Positions 50,395 through 58,884 of a DNA stretch of 64,000 nucleotides are shown in pieces. The stretch spans positions 434,001 through 498,000 of the forward strand of contig NZ_CP072941.1 of the NCBI RefSeq assembly GCF_018069625.1, given 5' to 3'. The position numbers and the translations under genes were made by a program. Origin of the DNA: Streptomyces yatensis (GTDB lineage Bacteria; Actinomycetota; Actinomycetes; Streptomycetales; Streptomycetaceae). Below the pieces are notes generated by a model that saw only the letters and a list, made by a program, of their open reading frames with translations, had not been told where the DNA came from and searched no databases. Position 1 is the stretch's first letter. Every line of letters starts with the position of its first letter.

Positions 50395-52335
50395 TCAGAA
50401 ACCCGCGTCCGCCGCCCACGCCGTCAGTTCGCGCTGGGCGGCGGCGCGCAGCTCCGCCGAGGGGGCGGCGGTGCCGTCGGCGATCAGCGCGTAGTGCACG
50501 GTGCCCGCGTCGGCCGGGGCGGAGAGCACCAGCCGGCGCGCGTCGGTGACGCCGGGCTCCGCGGCGGTGGCGATGGGGTGGTCGGCGGTATGGCCGTGCG
50601 CGGTGTACGCGGGCGGCCCGGTGACGGTGCCCAGATCGGAGACGACGGTGGTCCGGGCGGGGTCGAAGTCGCGGGGCAGACGCAGTTCGGTGGGCGCTTC
50701 GGTACCGCCGTCGGAGCGCCACACCAGCATGCCGTAACGGCCGGAGCCGGTCAGCTCGGCCACGTTCGGCAGGCTGCCGGGGATGCGGTTCCAGCTGAGC
50801 GTGGTGGCGCCGTCGCGTGAGCGGTCCTCGAAGGTGAAGGCGAGGGTGCGGCCCGCGACGGCGCGCGGATACAGCCGGTCGAGCAGCCGTGCGTCCTGGC
50901 GCAGCCCGGCGTTGCCGGAGTCGTCGAGGCGGACGGCCGAAAGGTCCTCGCCGTTCCACGCGTCGCCCTCGGTGAGGACCTTGCCGGTGTTGCCGTTCAT
51001 GGCCTCGTGGTGGCGGCCGCTGTAGATGTCCCACTGCCACTGGGTGGAGGAGAGCACGGCGCCGGAGGCGGCCGGCCGGGTCCACCAGGTGGCGCCGGGG
51101 AGCCGGGAGTCCAGCGCCTGGTACATGCCCTTGACGACGGTGGGGGCCTTGTCGGAGGTGAAGCCGGTCAGCGGATGGCCGAACTCGCTCATGACGGCCG
51201 GAAGGTCCAGGGCGGTGGAGCGGTCGCGCAGGGCACCGAAGTCGCCCGCGTACTGCCCGTCGGCCGCCTTGCCGGGCATGAAGATGCCGGAGATGGCCTT
51301 CTGGTCGTAGTAGTGGGTGTTGAAGACATAGTCGGGGCCGGGCTTTCCGGCGTCGAGGAGTCCGCCCTCCTGGCGCTGGAAGTCCAGGTTGGAGTTCCAG
51401 AACATATTGGGCTCCACGAACGCGGGCTTGTCCTGCCAGCCCGCGGCGTCCATACGGGCGCGGAACTTCTCGTAGAAGGGCCACAGCACGCTCTTCTCCC
51501 AGGTGCGGCTGTTCTGGCCGTCGTCGTACGCGCCCGCGTACGGCTCGTTGAGCGGGTCGAAGCCGGCGACGCGGGTGAACTGCTCGTCGGTGAGGTGCCG
51601 GGCGAGGTAGGTCATGGTCGTCCCGGCGGTGGCCAGGAAGGCGTCCTGGACGCGGACGGTGCCCGCGCCGGTGGTCAGGGCGCGGTTGCGCCAGAAGTCG
51701 CGGGTGGCGTCTCGGACCGCCTGGTTCTGGGTGATGTTCTGGCCCCAGTGGACGCAGATGCCGCAGGACTCCTTGGGGTATCCGCCCGCGTCGATGACCC
51801 ATTGCGGCGCGCCGTCGCCGCTGTACCAGCTGTCCTTGTCGAAGAGACGGCCGGAGTACAGGTCCTGGTGGAAGTCGGGGAAGACCCGGATTCCGGCGTC
51901 CAGGAACGCCTTCATCTGCGCGGTGGCCTTCTCCAGATAGCCGGTGTCCACCCGGCCGGGCTCGGGCTCGGCATGGGCCCAGGACAGCAGGAAGCGCACC
52001 GCGTTGGCTCCGGTCAGGTTCCGCATGGCGGCGGCGGATGTCCTGGCGTCGGCGGTGGTGGCGAACGGGAGCCCGCCGTTCTCCTCCAGTTTGGTCTCGC
52101 CGGACACGTTGAAGCCGCGCAGCACGACCTCGCGGCCGTGTCCGTCGGTGAACCGGGTGCCGTCCACGGCCATCCGGTCCGCCGCGCGGCCGTCGAACCA
52201 GGGCGCCTCGGCCGCGGCCGCCGGAGTGCCCGGGGCCGCGGCCGCCGCCAGCAACGCGGCGGCCACCCCGAGCAACCGGGTGCGACCCGGTCGGGGGCGG
52301 CCGATCCGTATCCCTCGCGTCTGATGAGTCGGCAT
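50395..52335 (-). CDS. Secreted GH5-type glycoside hydrolase
   Basis: A 646-residue exported enzyme. A Sec signal peptide reaches about residue 43 (RTRLLGVAAALLAAAAAPG). The (beta/alpha)8 domain shows LRGFNVSGE, the acid/base Glu in FDPLNEPYAGAY and the nucleophile Glu in AVMSEFGHP, spaced as in GH5 enzymes. The first part is like endoglycoceramidase-related GH5 subfamilies. The last 150 residues are beta-rich. It should cleave a beta-glycoside such as glucan, mannan or a glycolipid. The start has only a weak ribosome binding site. It lies downstream of the FG-GAP gene, 94 bp away on the same strand. Confidence 0.85.
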   Translation of the reverse strand: MPTHQTRGIRIGRPRPGRTRLLGVAAALLAAAAAPGTPAAAAEAPWFDGRAADRMAVDGTRFTDGHGREVVLRGFNVSGETKLEENGGLPFATTADARTSAAAMRNLTGANAVRFLLSWAHAEPEPGRVDTGYLEKATAQMKAFLDAGIRVFPDFHQDLYSGRLFDKDSWYSGDGAPQWVIDAGGYPKESCGICVHWGQNITQNQAVRDATRDFWRNRALTTGAGTVRVQDAFLATAGTTMTYLARHLTDEQFTRVAGFDPLNEPYAGAYDDGQNSRTWEKSVLWPFYEKFRARMDAAGWQDKPAFVEPNMFWNSNLDFQRQEGGLLDAGKPGPDYVFNTHYYDQKAISGIFMPGKAADGQYAGDFGALRDRSTALDLPAVMSEFGHPLTGFTSDKAPTVVKGMYQALDSRLPGATWWTRPAASGAVLSSTQWQWDIYSGRHHEAMNGNTGKVLTEGDAWNGEDLSAVRLDDSGNAGLRQDARLLDRLYPRAVAGRTLAFTFEDRSRDGATTLSWNRIPGSLPNVAELTGSGRYGMLVWRSDGGTEAPTELRLPRDFDPARTTVVSDLGTVTGPPAYTAHGHTADHPIATAAEPGVTDARRLVLSAPADAGTVHYALIADGTAAPSAELRAAAQRELTAWAADAGF

Positions 52336-52429
52336 GGACCTACCGTCCAGTAGATCTGAGGGATCGTCAACTGTTCACGCACGGAGTCCAGTTCGGCCCT
52401 GCGGTGATGCGGTCGCGGCCGGAATCCGG

Positions 52430-53884
52430 CTACTGCTGGAACTCCGCGCCCAGGGCCGCACCGGCCTCCGGCGCCCCGAGGGAGTCGGGCCCGAAGGACA
52501 CGACACCGCTCGTGGTGAGGCCGCCCGACTGGCCACGCAGCACCCATGCCGCACCGCTGGTGGAATGGGCGCCGTCCTCGTCGGGCGCGCCCACCGCCAG
52601 GTCGTCCTTGCCGTCGCCGTCGGTGTCGGCGAGCCGGACGGCCATGCCGAAGTGATCGTCCGCCTCCGCGGCGCCGGGGACACCGGCGGTGTCCTGGGTG
52701 AACGCCTGGGCTCCGGTGCCGGACAGCCCGCCCCGGCCGCCGTAGAGCTGGACGACGCTGCCGGCCGCCTTCTGGCCGGCCTCAAGGGCCTCATACGGGA
52801 TGCCGACGGAGATGTCCGCGTAGCCGTCGCCGTTGACGTCGCCGGAGCTGAGCGAGTAGCCGAACTGGTCGCCGTCCTCGTTGACGCCCGGGACGCCCGC
52901 GGTGTTCTGGTCGATGGTCGTGGTGCGGGTGGTGCTCGGCCCCGAGGCGGTGCCGTAGAGGACCTTCAGGGTGCCGTGGTCGTACGGCAGGTCCTCGACG
53001 ACGTTCCCCGGGACCGTGCGCAGCACCAGATCGCCGTGGCCGTCCTTGTCGACGTCGCCGATGGTCGCGGAGGCGGCGTCGGTGAGGTCCTTGACCTTCG
53101 GCGACAGGCCCTTGTCGTCCCCCTTGAAGAACAGGCTGGACTGGGACATCTCCTCGAAGGCGTGGGTGGAGACGAGGTCGTCCTTGCCGTCGCCGGTGAT
53201 GTCGCCCGCGGTCAGACTGGTCGGCCCGTCGAACCTGCCGGTGTCCGAGAAGGAGCTGCCCGCCTCCTTGCCGTCGCGGGTGAACGGGCCGAGACGGACG
53301 CGCAGGCCGGTCTTCTCCTCATCCGAGCCCTCGTCGACGGTGACCACATCGACCAGGTCGGCCTTGCCGTCGCCGTTGAAGTCACCGCCCACGATGTCGC
53401 TGGAGCCCCAGTGGTCGCCGTTGCCGGCGGGCAGCTGGGTGCCGCCGGTCAGGCCGTTCGCCGAACCCCACAGGACCGTGATGGCCGGGGAGTCACCGGC
53501 CTGGACCGCCAGATCGGTGTAGCCGTCGCCGTCCAGGTCGCGGGCGACCGTATGGGCCCCGAAGTACGTCGACGCGGTGGGGTCGCCGGGGACGCCCGCG
53601 GTGGCCTGGCTGACGACCTGGCGGTGGGCGGTGTCCGCGCCGGAGGCGGAGCCGTAGACCACGGCGACATAGCCCGCCTTGGCCTTGCCGTCCACCGTGC
53701 CGGCGGGGGCGGAGACGGCGAGGTCGGCGCGTCCGTCCTTGTTGAAGTCGACCTTGGGGGCGGCGGCCGCGGCGGCGCGGGCCTCGGCGGCGCCCGCCGA
53801 GGGCAGGGCGAGCACAGCGGGGGTGGTCACAAGTGCCACCACGGTCGCGCAGCGCACGACGGTGGTGAGGGAACGGGAGCGCAC
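52430..53884 (-). CDS. Secreted FG-GAP/VCBS-repeat protein
   Basis: A 484-residue exported protein. A signal peptide runs to about residue 33 (VVALVTTPAVLALPSAGA). Seven calcium-binding FG-GAP units follow, each with the D-x-[DN]-x-DG-x-x-D loop: DFNKDGRADL, DLDGDGYTDL, DFNGDGKADL, DITGDGKDDL, DVDKDGHGDL, DVNGDGYADI and DTDGDGKDDL. They build an integrin-alpha-like propeller. Its role is adhesion or ligand binding at the surface; no catalytic domain is visible. The start is GTG at 53884 with AGGAGG 4 nt upstream, preferred to a GTG 45 nt earlier. Confidence 0.87.
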   Translation of the reverse strand: MRSRSLTTVVRCATVVALVTTPAVLALPSAGAAEARAAAAAAPKVDFNKDGRADLAVSAPAGTVDGKAKAGYVAVVYGSASGADTAHRQVVSQATAGVPGDPTASTYFGAHTVARDLDGDGYTDLAVQAGDSPAITVLWGSANGLTGGTQLPAGNGDHWGSSDIVGGDFNGDGKADLVDVVTVDEGSDEEKTGLRVRLGPFTRDGKEAGSSFSDTGRFDGPTSLTAGDITGDGKDDLVSTHAFEEMSQSSLFFKGDDKGLSPKVKDLTDAASATIGDVDKDGHGDLVLRTVPGNVVEDLPYDHGTLKVLYGTASGPSTTRTTTIDQNTAGVPGVNEDGDQFGYSLSSGDVNGDGYADISVGIPYEALEAGQKAAGSVVQLYGGRGGLSGTGAQAFTQDTAGVPGAAEADDHFGMAVRLADTDGDGKDDLAVGAPDEDGAHSTSGAAWVLRGQSGGLTTSGVVSFGPDSLGAPEAGAALGAEFQQ

Positions 53885-53980
53885 AAATCCTCCTGCTCGT
53901 TGATGAGCGTTTACCTCATGTACACCCACCAGGACCCGTGACGCCGCCTCAGGGTTGCACCACCATTTCCAGGGATTTCC

Positions 53981-55060
53981 CTAGTCCGCCTCGTCCACAT
54001 AGCGGAGCACGCCCATCATGTGCGTGTCGTCGACCTCTTCCGCGGGTGCCGCCACGCACTCGACCAGCCGCTTGGTGAGGGTGTCGGCGTCGATCCCGGT
54101 GCCGATCATCACCAGCTGGGTGGTGCGCGGCTCATCGCGCTCCCAGGGCGAGGGCTGGAAGCGGAGATACGAGCCGACCGCGTGCAGGGTGAACTTCCGC
54201 TCCCGGCCCGCGCCCGCGAAATGGAGGAACCCCTTGGCCCGGTAGAGGCCCGCCGGGAGGCTGTCGAGGAAGGCCATCAGCCGGCGCGGATGGAGCGGCT
54301 CGGCCGCGGTGAACTCCATGCTCTCGTACGCGGCGTGGAGGTGCCGGCCGTGGTCATGGCCGTCGCCGCACCCGTCCTCGCCGCACCCGCCCCCGGCATC
54401 CACCTCGTCGCCCCACACATCGGCGAACGAGAGCTGCCGGAAGCCTTCCCCGGAGGTCTCGCGGGGCCGGTGGTCGAAGAGGAGCGCGGGGTCGACACGC
54501 CCGTGCGCCGCGGTCAGGACCGGCGCACCGGGGGCGATCTCCTGGATGTTCTCCACCAGATCCCGCCGTTCGTCCTCGGCGACGCGGTCGGTCTTGTTGA
54601 GCACGATGAGGTCCGCGGCGCGGACATGGCGGTCGAGCTCGGGGTGGCGGACGCGGGTGTCCGGGAACTCCGCGGCGTCCACGACCTCCACCAGGCCGCC
54701 GTAGACGATCCGCTCATTGGTGCTGGACAGCAGCGTACGGATCATGCTCTGCGGCTCGGCGAGGCCACTGGCCTCGATCACCACGACATCGATGCGCAGC
54801 TCCGGATCGGTGAGCCGGTCGAGCATCTCGTCCATCTCGGAGGCGTCGGCCGCGCAGCACAGACAGCCGTTCTCGATCGGGATCATCGAATCGACCTGCC
54901 CGGCGACGGCCATGGCGTCGATGTTGATGGATCCGAAGTCATTGACGATGACGCCGATGCGGGTGTCCGCGCTGTCCCGCATCAGATGGTTGAGCATCGT
55001 CGTTTTCCCGGAGCCCAGAAAACCCGTGACGAGAATGACCGGAATCCGTTGTGTGGCCAA
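53981..55060 (-). CDS. CobW/COG0523-family GTPase with His-rich insert
   Basis: A 359-residue G3E GTPase. It has the Walker A motif GFLGSGKTT, the metal-binding CxCC motif GCLCC (about residue 66), VIEASGLAEP and the NKTD guanine-specificity motif. A loop near residue 235 is Cys/Asp/His-rich (GCGEDGCGDGHDHGRHLH), and the C-terminal CobW_C domain follows (KGFLHFAG, SYLRFQPSPW). This family inserts or delivers Zn or Co. The start is TTG at 55060, with GGAGA 8 nt upstream. It has no cobalamin riboswitch or Zur-like box that I can see. Confidence 0.88.
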   Translation of the reverse strand: MATQRIPVILVTGFLGSGKTTMLNHLMRDSADTRIGVIVNDFGSINIDAMAVAGQVDSMIPIENGCLCCAADASEMDEMLDRLTDPELRIDVVVIEASGLAEPQSMIRTLLSSTNERIVYGGLVEVVDAAEFPDTRVRHPELDRHVRAADLIVLNKTDRVAEDERRDLVENIQEIAPGAPVLTAAHGRVDPALLFDHRPRETSGEGFRQLSFADVWGDEVDAGGGCGEDGCGDGHDHGRHLHAAYESMEFTAAEPLHPRRLMAFLDSLPAGLYRAKGFLHFAGAGRERKFTLHAVGSYLRFQPSPWERDEPRTTQLVMIGTGIDADTLTKRLVECVAAPAEEVDDTHMMGVLRYVDEAD

Positions 55061-55116
55061 GGTTGCGTCTCCGTGCGGCGGTTCGTGGCGGTCTCGGGTG
55101 ACCGCTCATGCTATCC

Positions 55117-55151
55117 GTCCGCGGACCGGGCCGGTCCCCGGCCCGCGGACG
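55117..55151 (-). terminator. Hairpin between two minus-strand genes
   Basis: CGTCCGCGG (55117-55125) and CCGCGGACG (55143-55151) form a perfect 9-bp stem with a 17-nt loop that can pair internally. It lies 13 bp after the aldo/keto reductase stop, before the CobW gene. Confidence 0.6.
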
Positions 55152-55164
55152 TCGGCGAACCCCG

Positions 55165-56172
55165 TCAGGGAATCTCGATGCCCGCCTCGGCCGAGAGGCG
55201 GTCGATCTCGGCCAGCTCGGCGTCGCTGAAGGCGGGCGAGTCCAGCACCGAGACGTTCTGCTCCAGCTGGGCGACGCTGCTCGCGCCGATCAGCACCGAG
55301 ACCACCCGGGGGTCGCGCAGCACCCAGGCGAGCGCCAGCTGGGCGAGGGTCTGGCCGCGCCCCTGCGCGAGCTTGTTGAGGGCGTGCAGCAGGGACAGCC
55401 GCTCCTCGGTGAGCGTCTCTCGCTTGAGGAAGTGGCCGAGCGCCATGCGCGAATCGGCCGGCACCCCGTGGAGGTACCGGTCGGTGAGCTGTCCCTGCGC
55501 CAGCGGCGAGAAGGCGATGACCCCGACGCCCGCCTCGGCGGACGCCTGCAGCACCCCGCCCTCGACCCCGCGCTGGAGGATCGAGTACGGATGCTGGTTG
55601 ATCAGATACGGGGTGCGCAGGTCCTTCAGGATCGCGGCGGCCTCGGCGATCGCCTCCGGCGGGTAGTTGGACAGGCCCGCGTAGAGCGCCTTGCCCTGGC
55701 GCACCGCGCTGTCGAGGGCGCCCATCGTCTCCTCGAGCGGGGTGTCCGGGTCGAAGCGGTGGGAGTAGAAGACATCGACGTAGTCCAGCCCCATCCGGGA
55801 CAGCGACTGGTCGAGGCTGGCCAGGACGTATTTGCGCGAGCCCCACTCGCCGTACGGCCCCGGCCACATGAGGTATCCGGCCTTGCTGGCGATGAAGAGC
55901 TCATCGCGATAGGGGCGGAAGTCCTGGGCGAAGATCGAGCCGAAGTTGGTCTCGGCGCTCCCGGGCGGCGGACCGTAGTTGTTGGCCAGATCGATATGGG
56001 TGACACCGAGGTCGAAGGCGCGGCGCAGCACGGCGCGCTGGGTTTCCAGGGGGTGGGTGTCGCCGAAGTTGTGCCACAGGCCGAGCGAGACCTTCGGGAG
56101 CAGCACACCACTGCGCCCGCAGCGCTGGTACTGCATGGAGTCGTAGCGGTTCTCGGCGGCGAGGTGGACCAT
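55165..56172 (-). CDS. Aldo/keto reductase (YghZ-like)
   Basis: A 335-residue AKR. It has YQRCGRSGVLLPKVSLGLWHNFG, the Asp and Tyr in THIDLANNYGPPPGSAE, the Lys in FIASKAGY, YVDVFYSHRFDPDTPLEE and VSVLIGASS for cofactor binding. This is close to YghZ-type L-glyceraldehyde 3-phosphate/methylglyoxal reductases. It probably reduces small toxic or sugar aldehydes. I use the ATG at 56172 with AAGGACG upstream; the ATG at 56136 is an alternative. It sits between the GH127 and CobW genes and is likely an independent transcript ended by the hairpin at 55117-55151. Confidence 0.88.
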   Translation of the reverse strand: MVHLAAENRYDSMQYQRCGRSGVLLPKVSLGLWHNFGDTHPLETQRAVLRRAFDLGVTHIDLANNYGPPPGSAETNFGSIFAQDFRPYRDELFIASKAGYLMWPGPYGEWGSRKYVLASLDQSLSRMGLDYVDVFYSHRFDPDTPLEETMGALDSAVRQGKALYAGLSNYPPEAIAEAAAILKDLRTPYLINQHPYSILQRGVEGGVLQASAEAGVGVIAFSPLAQGQLTDRYLHGVPADSRMALGHFLKRETLTEERLSLLHALNKLAQGRGQTLAQLALAWVLRDPRVVSVLIGASSVAQLEQNVSVLDSPAFSDAELAEIDRLSAEAGIEIP

Positions 56173-56246
56173 GCGCGTCGTCCTTGTCCGTACGGTGCGG
56201 TTGGGAGCGGGCGTGGCCGTGGGGACGGCCCGCCCGCCTGAGCTTG

Positions 56247-58790
56247 TCAGCTTCGGGCCAAAGTGGCGACCTCATTCCCGCTGAGTGTTCTGCCGTAGAC
56301 GCGGAAGTCGTCGAAGGCGGCCTCGAGGTACGGGTCCGGGTACTGCGACCTGCCGAGGTACCCGGCCCGGATGTGGTTGCCGAAGTGGACGGGCTCGACG
56401 GTGATGGCGGTGTTGCGTCCCACCTCGCGCCCGCCGACGTAGAGGACGGCGGTGCCGGTGCCGTAGGCGACGGCGACATGGACCCACTGGCCGGTGGGCA
56501 GCGGGGCGGCCTCGACGCGCTGCTCGGCTCCGCCGCCGCCCGCGGTGATGGCGAAGCGCAGCTTCCCCGAGTCGGCGACGGGGGTGAGGAACATATTGGC
56601 GGTGACCCCGGTGCCGATGTCGAAGATCCGGGTCCAGGTGGCGGGGGTGCCGTCCAGCCGGACCCAGGTGGCCAGGGTGTACGCCCGGGCGCCGGCCAGC
56701 AGGTCGTCGGCGAGGACGACATGCCCGTCCGTGCCGTTCAGGGCGACCGCGCCACCGGTCCTGCCCGCCGTCCAGGAGGCGCCGCCGGTGAGCCGGGCGG
56801 TCTTGCCGCGGCCGGTGGCGTCGGCGGCGGCGGTGCCGGAGGTCTCGTCGAAGCGGTGCCAGGCGGCGAAGGCGGGCGGCGGGGTGGGCGGCTGCCCGGT
56901 CAGCCAGTACACGTTGTAGTGCTGGTGGTGGACGCGGGCGACCGGCAGCAGGGTCACGCTCTCGCCACTGGCCGTGGCGCCGAACCGCATGGGGCTGGTG
57001 GCGCTCTGGGTCACGGATCCCCTGTCCAGGCGCGGCATGGTCATTCCGGTGCGGCCGCCGTACGCCCCGGCGAGTACGACGGGCCCGTAGAGCACGGCCG
57101 GGACGTCGGGGTCGTCGGGGGTGGGGTCGAACGTCAGCTTCATCGGCAGGGTCACCTCGACCCGGTCGCCGGTCTTCCACTGGCGGTCGATGATCAGCCA
57201 GCTGCCGGGGGCCGGCCGGTCGGCGAGTGCGGCGCCGTTGAGCGTGGCGCGGGCCCCCGCCGCCCAGGAGGGGATGCGGACGCGCAGTTCGAGGGAGGCA
57301 CCGCCGGAGGCGACGGTGAGGGTGGTGGTCTGCTGGTCGGGGAAGCCGGTGGTCTGGCGCCAGGTGATGCCCTTGTCCTGCCAGCGCAGCTCGGAGGGGA
57401 TGAAGAGGTTCACCAGCAGGCTGCGGTCGGCGTGGGTGTAGATGGTGTCGGCGAACTTGGCCTGGGTCTCCATGCCACTGCCGTGGTCGCAGGAGAAGTT
57501 GTCGTAGTCGGTGGAGTACTGGTTGGGGTCGGTGCCCATGAAGGACGGCTGCTGCTTGAAGGAGCCGGGGGCGAGACCGGTGTAGTAGATGTTGAAGCCG
57601 TGGGCCGAGTCCGGGTCCTGCTCGCCGAGCATCTGGTTGAGCAGGGTGCGCTCGTAGTAGTCGAGCAGATCCGTGCGCTCCGGGGCGTGGAAGTGGATCA
57701 GCCGGGTGAGCTTGAGCATGTTGTAGCTGTTGCAGTTCTCGCAACAGGTGTTGGAGAGCTGGGCGGCGATGGCGTCGGGCTCGTGGAACGCCTCCCCGTT
57801 GCTGTTCCCGCCGATGACATAGGTGTGGTGATCGGTGACGATCTTCCAGAAGTTCTCGCCGATGGTGCGGTAGCGGCTGTCGAGCCCCTCCTCCCACAGC
57901 CGGATGGCGCCGACCATCTTGGGGATCTGGGTATTCGCGTGCAGTCCGGCGAGCCGGTCCTCGTTCCGGGCGAGCGGGTCGAAGACGCGGGCGTGGGTGA
58001 AGCGTTCGGCGACCGTCAGCCAGCGGCTGTCGCCGGTGATCGCGTGCAGATCGGCGAGGACGTCGTTCATGCCGCCGAACTCGGTCTGCAGCACCCGCTG
58101 CATCTGGTCGTAGCTGAGCTTCCCGGTGCGGGCGTCGACCCAGGCGGCCTGGCGCAGCACGGTCTGCAGGGCCTCGGTGTCGCCCGCGAGCCGGTACTGG
58201 TCGACGAGCCCGGCCATGATCTTGTGAAGGGTGTAGTACGGGGCCCACACCCCGGTGCCCGCCTCCAGCCGGTCGAAGAAGCTCTCGGGGAACGCCGAGA
58301 GATAGCCCTGGCCGTAGCCGGCGGCCGGGGACCTGGCCTGGCAGGCGGCGAGCGCCGAGACCAGTGCGCGGCCCTTGTCGCGCAGTGCGGTGTCACCGGT
58401 GGCCGCGTAGGTGAGGGCCAGTCCGGACAGGAGGTGGCCGGTGCTGTGGCCGCGCAGTTCCGTGGTGGGGCTCTCCCAGCCGCCGCAGGGCTGGGCGGCG
58501 CTGGGGAGGCCGACATTGAGGCGGAAGGTGTGCAGCAGCCGGTCGATGTCCACGAAGCGCAGATAGGCGGTGTTGCGGGACTGGTTGTCCTGGAAGGCGC
58601 CGGGGAGCAGGGTCACGGCGGTGAGCGGAAAGGGCTGGACGCCGGTCAGCGCCTTGGGCCCCCGATGGGCCGGGGTGGCGCCCGGGGGCGCCGCCGCGGC
58701 GGTGGATCCGGCCGCGACGGTGAGCGCCACGGCCGCGGCGCCTGTGGCGGTGGTGGTGATGAAGTGCCGTCTGTCGACTGGTTCGCTCAT
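56247..58790 (-). CDS. Exported GH127 beta-L-arabinofuranosidase-like enzyme with LamG domain
   Basis: An 847-residue enzyme with a twin-arginine signal (DRRHFITTTATGAAAV). Residues about 50-560 form the GH127 (alpha/alpha)6 barrel; the zinc/Cys active site is SNTCCENCNSYN (adjacent Cys pair) with a Glu upstream in GEAFHEPDA. The beta-sandwich domains follow. The last 160 residues form a LamG-like concanavalin domain (WHRFDETSG, WTRIFDIGTG, GRTLSGNEVA). It should release L-arabinofuranose from arabinan or glycoproteins. The ATG at 58790 has GGGGG upstream. It is in the same strand group as two GH43 genes and shares a promoter motif with them. Confidence 0.88.
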   Translation of the reverse strand: MSEPVDRRHFITTTATGAAAVALTVAAGSTAAAAPPGATPAHRGPKALTGVQPFPLTAVTLLPGAFQDNQSRNTAYLRFVDIDRLLHTFRLNVGLPSAAQPCGGWESPTTELRGHSTGHLLSGLALTYAATGDTALRDKGRALVSALAACQARSPAAGYGQGYLSAFPESFFDRLEAGTGVWAPYYTLHKIMAGLVDQYRLAGDTEALQTVLRQAAWVDARTGKLSYDQMQRVLQTEFGGMNDVLADLHAITGDSRWLTVAERFTHARVFDPLARNEDRLAGLHANTQIPKMVGAIRLWEEGLDSRYRTIGENFWKIVTDHHTYVIGGNSNGEAFHEPDAIAAQLSNTCCENCNSYNMLKLTRLIHFHAPERTDLLDYYERTLLNQMLGEQDPDSAHGFNIYYTGLAPGSFKQQPSFMGTDPNQYSTDYDNFSCDHGSGMETQAKFADTIYTHADRSLLVNLFIPSELRWQDKGITWRQTTGFPDQQTTTLTVASGGASLELRVRIPSWAAGARATLNGAALADRPAPGSWLIIDRQWKTGDRVEVTLPMKLTFDPTPDDPDVPAVLYGPVVLAGAYGGRTGMTMPRLDRGSVTQSATSPMRFGATASGESVTLLPVARVHHQHYNVYWLTGQPPTPPPAFAAWHRFDETSGTAAADATGRGKTARLTGGASWTAGRTGGAVALNGTDGHVVLADDLLAGARAYTLATWVRLDGTPATWTRIFDIGTGVTANMFLTPVADSGKLRFAITAGGGGAEQRVEAAPLPTGQWVHVAVAYGTGTAVLYVGGREVGRNTAITVEPVHFGNHIRAGYLGRSQYPDPYLEAAFDDFRVYGRTLSGNEVATLARS

Positions 58791-58806
58791 GACTGCCCCC
58801 ACTGAG

Positions 58807-58834
58807 GTTCGAGATTACGAACAATGTCCGACAT
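58807..58834 (-). promoter_or_regulatory. Promoter-region motif shared with the GH43 operon
   Basis: On the plus strand this is GTTCGAGATTA (58807-58817) followed by TCCGACA (58827-58833); ATGTCCGACAT (58824-58834) is an inverted repeat. The same two words, slightly spaced out, occur at 62686-62719 upstream of the GH43 operon. On the coding strand both include TAATCT, a possible -10 element. Confidence 0.45.
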
Positions 58835-58884
58835 CATGTGCACGGTGAAGGTACCGGCCGAACGGGACCACGGACACCCGCGCG

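Noticed and set aside
56184..58805. An 873-codon open frame on the plus strand opposite GH127
   Set aside because: Composition is typical of an antisense shadow (Gly, Val, Glu and Arg only), and the minus strand encodes a full GH127 enzyme with TAT signal and active-site Cys.
58824..58834. The ATGTCCGACAT repeat as a stand-alone strong operator
   Set aside because: It is short and has an unpaired centre, and the matching site upstream of GH43 keeps only one half, so it is reported only as part of a weaker shared motif.
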